Origin: Ananas comosus
Lineage: Eukaryota; Streptophyta; Magnoliopsida; Poales; Bromeliaceae
Reading direction: 5' to 3'
DNA: 64,000 bases
Assembly: GCF_001540865.1 (NCBI RefSeq)
Contig: NC_033621.1
Coordinates: 15,250,213 to 15,314,212 of the forward strand
Positions within the stretch are counted from its first letter, which is position 1. Each line of letters starts with the position of its first letter. Under the pieces are notes generated by a model. The model saw nothing but the letters and a program-made list of their open reading frames with translations. It made no database searches and was not told the origin of the DNA. Shown here piece by piece: positions 20,971 through 32,464 of the stretch. The position numbers were made by a program, and so were the translations under genes.

Positions 20971-21868
20971 TAGATTTAATAACACACCTGAATCAAGACT
21001 AATCAAGATCTGACAGTAAATAGATATTACTATAGCTAGATCTGGTGTTGGTTCAGCTATAGCTTAAGCAAGGACAGGACCGACAAGTTGCTGGAAACTA
21101 AGTCCTGTTGTTCCACCACCTCTTGTTGAGGCTTGCCTCATTTTCCTTCAGGTAATTCTCAATTTCATCTCTTCATAATGGGCTTTCTATAAAGATGGGC
21201 TTTATCAGGTTTTGGGGCCTTTGGGGTCCCTGATGTAACAAACGATAGGATTCAATCCTCTTCTCGACCATCCTTTAAGCATACACATGGAGCTTTAATT
21301 GGCATTGTCCTATTTATAGAAATCTTGTTTTGGAATTTGGAGGGTTACTTTCAAATATTACTATTGTCCTCCTTGTTTAACATATATCTAACTGTTCTAA
21401 CTCTTAACTATGATGTTTTAATACGTTAGGTAAAAACTTTATGCTTAATTTCTTATTAAGATTCATCAAAAATGGTATACTTTAGGTAATAAAAAAAAGT
21501 ATATTTCCTATATTTCTTATGCTTAGATCATTTTCTTCTTTTGCCCCTCCGTTGGTGTTCCATTCTACATACTTTATGTGTACTCTATTAATTTCTAACC
21601 ACAAGCTTCCAACCGTTTCCCCTCCACGTTTACCTTTGTACAAAATGTTGTTATAACTCACTATAGAGGAAAGGGATATGTTGCAAGAGATTGTGTTGAT
21701 TATATTACTATACAACAGAGAAAAAAAAAAACTTTACTAACTATTTATAAGTAAATAACATATACGCCAACCATTACGTACTTCAGCATGTAGCCTAGAA
21801 CTACAACAAAGATCCCAACGAGCTCTCAGCACTAGTTTGCTTAGCCTGGTTTGAACTTTCGATTGATC
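20971..21868. other. Intergenic DNA, nothing recognised
   Basis: AT-rich with short frames only. The segment at 21,050-21,250 has slightly more balanced composition but gives no recognisable protein or splice pattern. Confidence 0.5.
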
Positions 21869-21871
21869 TAA

Positions 21872-22258
21872 GAGCATGTTTGGTTCATGAGTGGAATTGA
21901 AATGGAAAATGGAATTGGATTGCATTGGAACGAGAAATGGAATGATGAATTATCCAAAAATGTTTGGTTCATTATTGGAATGGAAATCGGAATGGACATT
22001 TAAAATTTTGAGAGAGGGTTTGGTTAAGAGAGAGGAGAGTGATGAAGGGAGAGGAAGGGGAAATGTTTGTAAGAGAGGGTTTTGAGTGGTTTACTTGGGA
22101 ATGGGCCAACCTAGGATTCAAAATCGGATTGAGCAATAAATGCATTGGGTCATTCCTCTTCTAGAGTGTAATGGGAACCGGAATACAAACAACAACTATT
22201 GGAATCAATAAATCTCATTCCGATTCTATAGCCTAAAACAAGTGAACCAAACAAGCCC
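21872..22258. mobile_element. Tourist-like MITE with TAA target duplication
   Basis: Left end GAGCATGTTTGGTTCA and right end TGAACCAAACAAGCCC are inverted. TAA flanks both sides (21,869-21,871 and 22,259-22,261), as expected for PIF/Harbinger. The interior is rich in GGAATGGAAAT-type words on the left and ATTCCGATTC on the right. 387 bp, non-coding. Confidence 0.87.
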
Positions 22259-22261
22259 TAA

Positions 22262-22799
22262 ATGGCACCAAAAATAAATAAATTACTTAAGACTCTGAGA
22301 ACAAAATGGTAACTAGAACAAAGCAGAAGTATCTGCTATTATCTTGAATTCTTGTTAATGATTATTTAGTTGAATATAATTAACAGGTCCTCAGTCAATT
22401 TTGCTTAGGTCATTTTCTTCTTGCATTTAACACATTCTCTACTCTATTGCTTTCTAAGCCTACCCTCCAACTCTTTCATCTTTAACTCATCTTTCCGACA
22501 AACAATTGTTACAATTCATTATTTAGATAGAAAAGAAAAAAAGGAAATAAGATAAGATATATTAAAAGAAATTGCCTTGATTCAGTTACAATTGACAAGT
22601 TGAATAAACAAAGCATATCTCACTAATTATTCACAAACAAAAACTACCGGCTGTTCCAACCCAAAAATACAATAGTCATCTATCGTAATTTGTCTCACAA
22701 GAGGGCCAAGACACATGTCTATCAAAATATAACCAAAAAGCTCAAGAATTTGAACAACAAACAGAGAAAGAGAGAAAGAGGAAACAATACCGTTTAAAT
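22262..22799. other. 3' flank of the S40-family gene
   Basis: AT-rich DNA downstream of the minus-strand S40-family gene. It should contain the gene's 3' UTR, including the pyrimidine-rich complement of 22,756-22,785. Nothing else was recognised. Confidence 0.5.
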
Positions 22800-23689
22800 T
22801 CAATCCATAAAACCCATTTTACTCCAAATGGCGTCGCGGACCTGGCGCTGATCCCTCCCCTTCAGCGTCCTTCCGGCCCCTTCGAGCATCGAGGAGGCCC
22901 GTAACGGCGACTCCTTTGTGCGCGCCCTCGCCACAATCTCGTGAGGCGGGAGCATCTCGTCCTCGCCATCGTCTTCCCCCTCGAGCTCCTCCGGCCCACT
23001 CGCCGGCCTCCGGTTCACCAAGGGAACGTTCACCGGTGCCGACTGGTGGTGGATCCGGGCCCCGGGGACAGAGAGGTTGAACTCGGGCCTCGGCCGAGGA
23101 ATCGAGGGGATCATCCGGGAGGCGGAGGAGGAGGCGGAGGAGGTGGGGGAGGTGGAGGCGGAGGAAGAGGATGAGGACGAAAGATGCGGCCTCGGGCGTA
23201 GCAAGGAGGCTCCGGCGGCGGCGGCGCCATGCTTGGGGGAGAAGCGTGTGAAGTCCTCGGGGAGGGCGGCGAGAATGCCAAGGCGGTAAGCATGTGGCGG
23301 CGGTGCGTGGGCCAGGTGCGACTCGGGGGCGACCTGGCGGCTTGGCGGTGACTTGTCGGCCAAACCAGGTGCTACCTGGCGAAAGCGGGGGTATTTAGGG
23401 GGCCGAGGCTTGCGAAGTAGCCGCAGGGGAGGAGGAGGAGGAGGAGGAGACTGCGGCTGCGGCTGCGGCGGCTCCTCCCGAAGCTCGAGGTGCTTCTGCT
23501 CGAGAAGCGGAGGCGGGGGCGTGGGGGGCTCGGGTGAGGGGCGGGGGGAGTAAGGCGCGAGCAGAAAGAGGCATTGGGATTGGGATTGGGATCGGGGGAG
23601 AGGGGGAGGGCGGCGGGGCGGAAGGCGGCGGGGTGCCTNCCGATGAAGCGTTCGGAACCGGGGGATTTATGGTGGCGAAAGCGGTCCAT
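22800..23689 (-). CDS. S40 / senescence-regulator family protein (frame interrupted at an ambiguous base)
   Basis: Plant-specific nuclear protein family (S40, DUF584) linked to leaf senescence and stress; its biochemical role is unknown. The C-terminal half is unmistakable: HHQSAPVNVPLVNRR, an acidic stretch, DEMLPPHEIVARA and SMLEGAGRTLKGRD..VRDAIW, ending KMGFMD before the stop at 22,800. Upstream in the same frame are LGILAALPEDF and a proline-rich segment that stays open to about 23,638. The likely start is the ATG at 23,687-23,689, whose frame begins MDRFRHHKSPGSERFI, the usual S40 N-terminus, but it is in another frame. The switch falls at an N (23,639), so a base-count error there is the simplest explanation. 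It appears to be a single exon. The N-terminal half is unusually proline- and serine-rich. Confidence 0.85.
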
Positions 23690-24262
23690 CGTGGACCAAA
23701 CCGGCTGTTCAGTGGCGGTTCGGCGGTCCAGCGGGGGCTCAGCGTGGACCGGGTGCGTGGCGGCGGTGTACGAATGGCGGAGGAGCGAAAGAGTGGGGTT
23801 GGGGCCTGCGGGTGGGGGGGCGTGCGAACTGGGGAGGGGAAGAGGATGCTGAGAGAGTGGTACGGCTTTAATGACGGTAAGTAGGGGGATTGACATTGAG
23901 ATTGAGATTGAGATGTTTAGTTTTAAGATTCGCGCAAGGATGCGAGTTTGGGATGGGGGCGGATATTAAGAAAACAAAAAAAAAAATAATTTTTAATATA
24001 TTTCTGTCACTTTGAAGGAATAGGTATAAATTATAAGAAATTGACGGAATAGTGATGAAGTCTGATAGACAAGAGCTAAATTGAACAGCTTGAAATGTTA
24101 AAGGGATAAAATAAAAGTTTTTAAAAATTAGGAAGGAAAGTTTAAAAATATATAAAATTTACCTGAGCTGTCGACAAATTTAATTTAATTTTTGAAATTT
24201 TAATTTGACTATCTAATTTTCTAATTTATTTGATTTGGATCATTTAATAACTATTAAGTTTT
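23690..24262. other. Upstream region of the S40-family gene
   Basis: GC-rich to about 23,960, as often seen just upstream of grass-type GC-rich genes, then AT-rich. It should contain the promoter and 5' UTR for the minus-strand gene. The open frame continuing upstream of the ATG on the minus strand is a by-product of GC-rich composition. No certain TATA box was chosen. Confidence 0.45.
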
Positions 24263-24265
24263 GTA

Positions 24266-24673
24266 GTTAATTTCACACAGGCCCCTACAAATATAGTGAA
24301 TTGCAAATATATCCCTACAAAGTTCAACTTTCATATGTTGTCCCTACAAAAGTCCTAATGTTTTTAAATACATCCCTCTGGTTTGTTACCGTTAAAACAC
24401 TGCTTATTTTATAAGTGAAATGACCTTTTTACCATCACAAATATGTCCCTCCAAAAGTCCCAACTGTTAATTGAAGATAGGTAAAAAGATCAATTCGATC
24501 ACCTCATAAACAACAAAAGTTAAGTATTTTACCTATGGTTAACTAATTTTTTCTAACGGATACTAACGGTAAGAATATATTTAAAAATATTATGACTTTT
24601 GCAGGGATGACATATCTTTTTAGAAATATATTTGTAAGTCACTATATTTGTAAGGACCTGTGTGAAATTAATC
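24266..24673. mobile_element. Foldback MITE-like element
   Basis: GTTAATTTCACACAGG..CC at the left is inverted at the right as CCTGTGTGAAATTAATC. The inversion continues through ACAAATATAGTGA.TT, AAATATATCCCTACAAA-type and GACTTTTGTAGGGA-type words for over 120 bp. The interior includes TCCCTCCAAAAGTCC. No clear target duplication was found, so the superfamily is not assigned. 408 bp. Confidence 0.7.
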
Positions 24674-24731
24674 CTAATTTTTAAATTTGAATACATTATT
24701 ATTTTTACGAACCTGATTAATATATATATAC

Positions 24732-26045
24732 CTCTATATTAAAGCTCAATACTGTAACCAATGTGGCATGTATGCCTTATTTTGGGAAAGTGGATACCTT
24801 CATTCTTAAGTTTGGAATTTACTTGCTATATAATTTTTCTCCTTTCTTAAATAATTTTCTTTCTTTTTTAAACCGGCTTCTCTTCTTCCATAACTAAAAA
24901 TGAGACAGGAGATGGTGTTGTTCTCACCTTTTCCTCTCCCTTCCCTGCAAATAGTCGTTTTCTCTACCCTGCTCGTCGTTTTCTAAAGTTAAAAAAAGGT
25001 GAATTGTTTGAGTAAGAGATCAATAGAGGGCATCATCCATCTTCTCCCCACCTTCCCAAATCCTCTTCTTTCTCTCTACCTCTACTCCCCTCTCCTTTAA
25101 CCAATGTGTGCCCTTTTCCCCTTTGCACCGCCACATCCTTTTCCGCCACTGCCTCCGCCTCCGCCACCATTGAAGGGGTTGTGGTCACCTTTGCTCCCTT
25201 TCCATCCCCTCCGCCTTCACTATAAACTCTTTTTCCTTGAACCCTCTCGAACCCTCTTGAACCTTCTACTAATCTCTTTCTTTGTGGAGTTTTTGCATAA
25301 CTTGTACAAACACGCTCCATGGCGGTGTGGTCGCAGCAGTGGCAGAGGCAGTGGCACTTGCCTGTACAAAGGCCATTGCTGATGATCAAGAGTTCTTCCT
25401 CGGTGAGTCCTCTACCTTCTTCTCTGTCCCTTGCGTCGATGTGAGCACCCTCAAGCCTAAATCTCCCTCTTTGATCCAATCATTAGATATATAAGCTTTT
25501 ATGTTCTCCTATATTTCACATGAAATGTGTTGTTGTTATCTTCAAATTGGGATGCCTTTTAGTCGTCAATTAATTATTCATAAATTTTTGGAAGAGCCGG
25601 TGGCCAAAGATCGGATATTGTTTATTAAGATAAAAATGTGCAATCTTTATTTTGTTTCTATCCATGACAAAATTAAATTCCTATTTTGTTACCAATCAGC
25701 TTGCTAGAAGTCAATTCATCTTGGACAATTTTGGATTAACAAATAATAGCAAACCTTTGATACAATAGCGAAACATCACATTTATTTCAACAGGAACCTT
25801 GCTTTACCAAAAAAATGGATAAATGATTTATATAAGAGACTGAGCTTCATTTTGATGGCTTTTTTTTATCATAGTTACTTTCATTGTTCCTCTGGTTTAT
25901 ATGGTCTGTAATATTTCACTGAACTGAAAAAGATAATAGCCACACCATCTGAATCTTAAATTGTTAATATAATTATATTTAATTATTAAATATATGTTTA
26001 CTTCTGCTAAATCGGTCCGCTGCAACGCACGGGTTTCTTCACTAG
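24732..26045 (+). mobile_element. Non-autonomous Helitron-like element with GC-rich cargo
   Basis: The right end reads CCGCTGCAACGCACGGG, a short imperfect hairpin, then TTTCTTCACTAG followed by T. This is the form of plant Helitron 3' ends (hairpin, then CTAG before host T). The left end CTCTATATTAAAGC after A resembles the usual TC-TCTA..TATTA start but lacks the first T. There are no terminal inverted repeats. The interior (about 24,880-25,480) is GC-rich and pyrimidine-rich, and one frame reads VAEAVALACTKAIADDQEFF next to a possible splice donor. This looks like a captured host-gene piece, of unknown origin. No Rep/helicase gene is present. Confidence 0.68.
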
Positions 26046-26117
26046 TTTAATAAAATTTATGCAACTATAATTCTATTAAAGTAATAGAACTAAACTTTAT
26101 ACCAAAATAAACATTAA

Positions 26118-26421
26118 GGCCCTGTTTGGATGTATGAATATTCTATTCGGTATATTTTCATAATTTACTTGAGAAGTTTGTATATTTGGTATATAAGAAG
26201 TGTGATCAAAGTTTAGAATTAAATAGTATATTCGGCCTTCATGCCATTTTTGGGACAAAATAAATTACCTTATAGATGAAATATAATATCATGCCAAATC
26301 ATAAATATCGAGTTCTTTCAAAGAGCAAAATTCAAACTTTTTTTTTTTACAATCACACTAGAAAATTCTTGTACTGAATTAGTTATTCTTGAATAACTTA
26401 TTTCGATTCTCAAACATGGCC
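26118..26421. mobile_element. Tourist-like MITE with TAA target duplication
   Basis: Left end GGCCCTGTTTGGATG and right end CTCAAACATGGCC are inverted and flanked by TAA (26,115-26,117 and 26,422-26,424). The interior is AT-rich and non-coding. 304 bp. TIR style and duplication fit PIF/Harbinger MITEs. Confidence 0.8.
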
Positions 26422-26424
26422 TAA

Positions 26425-27062
26425 ATGACTATATTACATAAAATAAAAGATTTGGTATCAAAATCAAACTTTTAAAAGGGTGGGTAATTGAATTAAAATG
26501 AACCAAAGTTCAAATATGTTCTATCTATTTCTTTCTTTTCTTGGGGAAAAAATACAAACAGAATGTTGGTATATATATTCAAAAAATAGAGGTTAGCTAT
26601 AAAATAATATAAAAAGTGTCGACGAGTCGATCAAGCCGAAACATGGAAATCTCGTTCTCTTTAAGAAGATTCAAGCCCTCTGCAGTTGGCAAAGCCTTTG
26701 AACCGATGTAGCAAAATACTGACTTGTCCCCTCCAGGATACAACAGCTCGACCCTCATCGTGTGGCTTTACCAACTCTGCATAAGTAGATGAGCTCAAAG
26801 CTCCATCAAAAGAATACCTTTCTTTGGTCTTCTCTCTCTCAAGTAGAAGATAGATATTGTAGTTTTCGTTGTTGTATGCAAATGAATTGAAATCCACTCT
26901 ATATATAGGCCTCACAAGCTATAGGTTACGAGAGTATTAAATAGCTAAGAGGTTTCATACTTTAAATCATATTTTGGTTGTGATTCCATGTATGCATAAT
27001 TAAGTTATCGGTATTAATTCACAATGATGCAAGTGTAACATGCACTGCATTATGAATGTGAA
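26425..27062. other. Intergenic DNA between the MITE and family B LTR
   Basis: An open minus-strand segment at 26,661-26,915 has protein-like composition (SSTYAELVKPHDEG and VVSWRGQVSILL) but matches no family I know. It may be a remnant of a coding exon or another transposon. The rest is AT-rich. Confidence 0.4.
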
Positions 27063-28647
27063 TGTCACGCCTCGGGGTCCCTTTGTAAAACCCAATTCGA
27101 AATCGGGCTATTTTAATAAATCAGAGTAACTGAAAAACTGTTGCTTTTTTTAAAAAAAAAAACCTAGACCCTCCCAGGGTGCAACAAACCAGCCACAAAT
27201 ACAAGAGATTTTCGAATCAAAAAGACAGTCTCCCTTATATTTGCACGGCATGGCACATGTACAAATGCCAGCCATGATCTCCACTCACACAAACAACAAT
27301 CACGAGTCACACAGATTATCATTTTATATCATGTAGCTAGCCGTCCTTGGTTACAACCATTCCACGTTAATTTCAGATTCATTCCTGCTAGTTGAAAGCG
27401 CCTCCCACACGAAGGTTTCACTTCGAAATTCTAGTTTTTCGAAAATCCATGAGAAGCCGAAGAACCACTTTGAAAACTGTTTCCCACATAAAAACCTTTA
27501 TTTTAAAAATACTATCACGAGGGTTAGAAAACCACATTCTGAAATCCGAATTCAAAACCATAAGTTTTCAAAAACCACGAGTATTCCAAAACCATGAGTA
27601 TCCAAAACTCATACATACATCATCCAAAACCGCAAGGGTAAACCACCTACTAAACCACAAGTAGATATCTAATAACTAGTGAAGGGTAAGATCTATACTA
27701 TCCACTAATATCTATCTAATACTATGTATGAATTAATCAAAAAGGTATACTGTATGTCGAGAAACCCTATCTCGGCCCTTTAACTCCGGCCTCACGCACC
27801 ATCCCGACCAATCCCACCTATGTCACCTGTGGAAGAAAATGGGAGTGAGAAACCAACAAGGGTCTCCTAGTGGGTAACCAGGTATAGGTACATAAAGGTC
27901 TACGGTAGTAATATAACAATGAAGAGAGATGAACTGTAAGTAAGCATGCAACAACCGCTACTGTAGCTATATGCGTCAACCGGGCGAAAAGTCCAAATGT
28001 ACCTATATCGTCGTGTCGGTCTAAGGACATCAGGCAAAAGCCACTCTCCACTCGCTCACCTGGCATATAACCCTAGCATAAGCTCCTGGGCTCACGCGTT
28101 GGAAACCAACTACTTTTCTAAAAAAGAACATCCTCTTGTAGGGGATCAGACCGCTGGTGTTCGTGAAATGCTCTCGAGTTGTGGCGATCAATGCGAATAT
28201 GATCAATAGCCAACTGTCGGCGAATAACCGACAATCATCGCCCCTTGGGACGCACCGACCAATAGGTCATCGAACTATAAGAGAACAGAGTACCAACCAC
28301 TCAGGACAACAGGATATAGCGACTCAACATCCTCTCAAGTGTATGCAAGTACCGACCACTTAGGTCAATTAGGATGAAACAACTCGACATCCTCTCAAAT
28401 GTATGCAAGTACCGACCACTCAGGTCAACTAGTAGGTGTATATCAATGTCACTACCTCTTTACTCTAAGTTATGAATGCAAGAGAGAATGCACTAAGCAG
28501 AGCAAGGTCGAAGTCATGTGGTGAAGAGCTCAAGTACTGAATATGTATATATAAAAGAAGTAAAAGTAGGGATGAAGGGAATATCACCGAGCGTGCAGCA
28601 CTGAACCGACTCCGGATCGAAATACTTACCTATGTCACAGTTGTACT
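27063..28647 (-). mobile_element. Family B LTR, 3' part, interrupted by a gypsy element
   Basis: TGTCACGCCTCGGGG at 27,063 is the complement of the LTR end CCCCG..GCGTGACA, so this copy lies on the minus strand. It contains the family's markers in order: GTTTCCCACATAAAA / GAAAACC blocks, the TATGCGTCAACCGG segment, then GACC..GGTC dyads at 28,257, 28,354 and 28,414, the last two within a 60-bp tandem repeat. It ends at the TGTAC target site (28,643-28,647) of the inserted gypsy element and resumes at 40,704. Confidence 0.82.
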
Positions 28648-31600
28648 GTAACACACTGGACCTTTGCAAATTGCGAGGTTCGAATGACTGGCTGTGTTCT
28701 GAGCTTTTCCAAATTTTCTGGTGGGTCGTTGACTGTGTTCCGACCTATGGCACGTGTTCCGAGAATTGTGGTTTAAAGCCTTGCACCAAAACCCGAAAAA
28801 ACGGAATTTGGCTGACTCTCGGATTGCGTTCTGCAGGGCTTGTACCAGTACAAGGCTGATGGTTGTACCGGTACAAGGTTGATGGTTGTACCGGTACAGC
28901 CACTGGCTTGTACCGGTACAGGGCCGCAGAACCCCGCAACCCGAGCCTCGGGTTTGGCTTTTCGTGGGTCTTGTACCGNATGATCTGTTGGTTAGCCTTG
29001 GGCGGACGGGGTAGGTCCTGTCCGTTCGGCGTCTGTTCGACGCGCCCGGGCCGGACCAAACTGGTAGCGGTCTCGCGGCGTGATAGACTTAGCACCAAAA
29101 TCCCAAAACCGGAATTTTTGGACAGCTCTCGGGTAGCCAGCAGCAGAGCTTGTACCGGAACAAGACTGGTCTTGTACCGGTACAAGGTTGATGGTTGTAC
29201 CGGTACAGCCACTGGCTTGTACCGGTAAAGGGCCACAGAACCCCGCAACCCGAGCCTCGGGTTTGGCTTTTCGTGGGTCTTGTACCGGTACAAGGACCCG
29301 TGTACCAGTACAAGGCGGCAGATTTCATGCAGTTTGAACTGCAGGGGGTTTTTCGCAATTGTGGGCTTCTTATAACAGCACCCACGCCCCTTAGGGCTTT
29401 TTTTGTGCTGGAACCAGAGGAGGAGAAGGTGAGAGGTGCTCCACCTTGCTCCACTTGGATTTGATCTCCGTTTTAGATCGATTTTTGGTGGATTAATCCC
29501 TTTCCTTTTCTCTTTTATGCTTTTCCACCATTGATGGAGCTAGAAGCTTGGATTTGAGGCTTGGTGGAGGAGAGATCTTTGGACTTTGAAGGTTTAGAGC
29601 TTGGATTGGAGCATTTTAGAGATAAATGACTTGTTCTTTCCTCTAAATTCCCAGCTTTGATGATATTTTTGGAATTAAACCCTAGAATGAGGTTTTAGGG
29701 CTTATTTTTGGGCATTTTGAATCTAGGGCTTTTGAGGCTAGATTGTTGGGATTAGAATCTTCCTTTGGCTTGGATTGGAAGGATTCTAACTCCCTTTTGA
29801 AGCTTTAGAGGAGATTTTTGCACCAGAGGTGAGTTTTCCTTACCTATGCTTGATTAGCTTAATGATTGAGCTAAGTATTGTTCGTTTGGTTCATATGACA
29901 ATTGTTTTTATACCTCTAGGGTACTAGGAGGCTAGAGGACGCCTTCATTGGAGCAAACGAAGAGTTTCGTTGTCATCGGTGGGTTTGGCTTCATGAAAAC
30001 GGGGCGAAATGGCCCCTAAGCTTTCTAAACCTTCCGTTTACTATTTTTAAATGCAAATCTATGCTAAATAAAATTTATGCGAATTTTAGAACCCCTAAAA
30101 TGCATGTGTTATGCGAAGGGTTCTAGCTCTCTTTTGGACCTAGGAGAGATTTCTTCTCTTGAGGTGACGTTGTTGCCCATTATTGCTATATGCTTAATGT
30201 TTGAGCTATTTCGCTCTTCGTTTCGTTTGGGTAACCCCGTTTTTGCTGCTCTTAGGGTACTTAGAGCTCGCCGAAACCTATCGTGGCCGGATCGGAGTTT
30301 CGATTTTGGTGTGACTAGCCTTATAATATGAGATTTCCTTCATTGATATGGTGAATTTAATGTTCGGTAAATTGGCGAAAATCATGATAATCATGTCAAA
30401 TGCCTTTATATGATTTTTGGAATGCTTAAAATACCCATGTCACATGTAAGTGAAAATTTTGGACCGTCTATGCTAGTAAGAAACAGTACATATAGAAGCT
30501 TTTGCCGGATTTTATCTTAGCATTCTTATGTGGGCCATGTTGCTCTATTGTGTAAATATGAGTTTTGATCTCAATGCATTTAACTAAGTTTATTGAGACA
30601 GAAAGTACAACATTGGCATATTGGGTCACCCGCAACGTTGAATCGTATGTGATTTAGAGCTAATGTCATTCAGAGCGCATTGAGCCTCGGGGTAGTGTGA
30701 GAACCTAGGATGGGCCATGAGAGGATTTGAAATACATGTCGAACATTAAATTGCCTAGTGTCATCAAAGGACTAGGGTAGCCAAATGTTGAAACTTCAAT
30801 TTTGACTTAAAACTAGATCTTCGTGATGTAGTGACGTACATGTTAAGAGACATGAGGATTTGGATATGTTTGAGACTGGACTAGCTTGCTTGCCATTTGT
30901 GTAATTCGCACATGCTTTGGAGGGTCGCTTCCTACAAGCCGGCCCACTCCGGAGTTAGCTACGCGGGACTATTTGATCGCTCTGATGCGGATATTGAGGA
31001 AGCCTACAGGGGTCGAGTTGAGGACAGACACATTCCAAGAGTAGAATGTCGTGCTACACAGGACTTAGGCGGCACAAGCTGGGCCACCTTGCGTGCCCAT
31101 CCCCCGGGTGGTCCTTAGATTGGAAAATGCAGAAATCGACACGCTGTTGATATGGACTCTCACTATTAGATGGCTTAGTAGCTGGATTTACTTTGACCAT
31201 GCTATGATATAAGCATTGGTGCATATAGCATACTTGCGGTTTCATTGTTGATCGTACGTATACTCGGCTTGGCTTGTTTAGAGCGCTTACTCTTTATGCA
31301 TTGAATATTGCATTGTGAGGGTTACCTTGTTGTATCAAGTCAAAGACTACAGTAGCATTGGACATATTACCTTTATGCAGCGTAGATGTACAATCACATG
31401 ACATCATGTTTACTTGAGATATAGCCGTTTCAGCTCTTAATTATGTTTTCGTAATTGTTCGTGCCTATTACTCTTATTATTGCTTATTGTACTTACCCTT
31501 TTACTTGTTGGGCCTAGTGGTAGCATGGCGAAGGTCAGTAGTAATTGCCCCTGGGAACTGATAATTATAGTTCTCAACGCCTTTTTTCTCGATGTTTTTT

Positions 31601-31990
31601 CAAGCTTCCACGCCGGGTGAGGCCAGGGACCGAGCGGAAAGGGCATTGATTCAGCTAGCTCGTTCAGCGGCAGGGACGAGTTTTTTAGGTTGTTCACTTC
31701 GATGATTTTTCCTTTTGTGAGAGGTTGGAGTTGTTACCCGTATATGTATTAGCGGACCACCATCATTTGTACGTATTATGGGTTAACTTTGTTTGACTAG
31801 CTTTTTTTCTTTCTTGGTGTAGATTTAGAACTTTAGCTCTGATATCATTAGCTGGCCTCATTATTCATTCTTCTATTTGTTTTATTATCTTGCTTTTACT
31901 TCCGCTTATTATTGTAGACGCCTTATATGTTGTAGACATATGCGGGAGTTGGGCCGCTCCGGGAGGGCTCCGCCGGTCCCGGGGGTACAC
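28648..31990 (+). repeat. 5' LTR of the family A element (mosaic)
   Basis: 28,648-30,113 matches the right LTR (38,197-39,354) closely, except for an extra block of about 300 bp (28,980-29,280) that repeats the palindrome cluster and begins at an N (28,979). After ATGCATGTGTTATG the two LTRs diverge. 30,114-31,990 is only a distant relative of the right LTR's second half, with shared landmarks such as GGCCTAGTGGTAGCA and a GGGAACTG..TAGTTCTCA segment. So this LTR is either a recombinant or was joined wrongly during assembly. Confidence 0.75.
28840..29313. promoter_or_regulatory. Palindrome array TTGTACCGGTACAA in the 5' LTR
   Basis: Copies of the 14-bp palindrome TTGTACCGGTACAA, some with one or two changes, start at 28,840, 28,863, 28,886 and 28,908, and again at 29,150, 29,172, 29,195 and 29,217. 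A final pair lies at 29,280 and 29,300. Spacing is 22-23 bp in the four-site clusters and 20 bp in the pair, close to two helical turns. The array lies about 190 bp inside the LTR, where LTR promoters usually sit. A sequence-specific DNA-binding site is the simplest reading; no binding protein is known to me. Confidence 0.75.
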
Positions 31991-32464
31991 GTGAGGGCCA
32001 AGCTGGCCCTCAACTCACGGATCTCGCCAGTAATCCGAAAGCGTATGCGGACGGTCTACCTCCTCAAAGCTTCGCCACATTGTCCGGCCCGGCCAGATTG
32101 GGGACGCCGAAGTAATCGGCATGCATCACTACAAAACATAAAGCCAGAAGTTAGTAAAACCCCGCTATCGATCCACCGCTCAAAGACAATACCCAAATCA
32201 TGCCGGAAGTAAGGAGTTGTTCCTTCACACTATCCCGATGATTACGTTGTCGGCCGGCCAATGTAACCCTCCGCGATGTTAGAAGTTTATAACACTTCAA
32301 TTAACTTCACTTTCTGGAGTTACCATGATACCCCAATCAAGAATAACTTTCGCTTACAAGTCGAATAGACTCGTCTCTCTAGAGCCTTATTTCTTATAGT
32401 GCCAACCGGCCTAAGTTTGGCTGGTCTCTAAGACTCAACCCTAGGCTTGAACAATTTATAATTC
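31991..32464. other. Unassigned segment inside the family A element
   Basis: GC-balanced DNA between two LTR-like pieces, where a primer-binding site and gag start would be expected. Neither was found on either strand. It could be displaced internal sequence or part of another element. Confidence 0.4.

Noticed and set aside
22941..23884. Long glycine/arginine-rich plus-strand frames over the S40 gene region
   Set aside because: They are complements of the GC-rich minus-strand gene and its upstream region, with no motifs or plausible starts.
28745..29464. Frames with repeated YRYK / PVQ peptides
   Set aside because: They are translations of the TTGTACCGGTACAA palindromes in the LTR; the repetition is a DNA-level feature.
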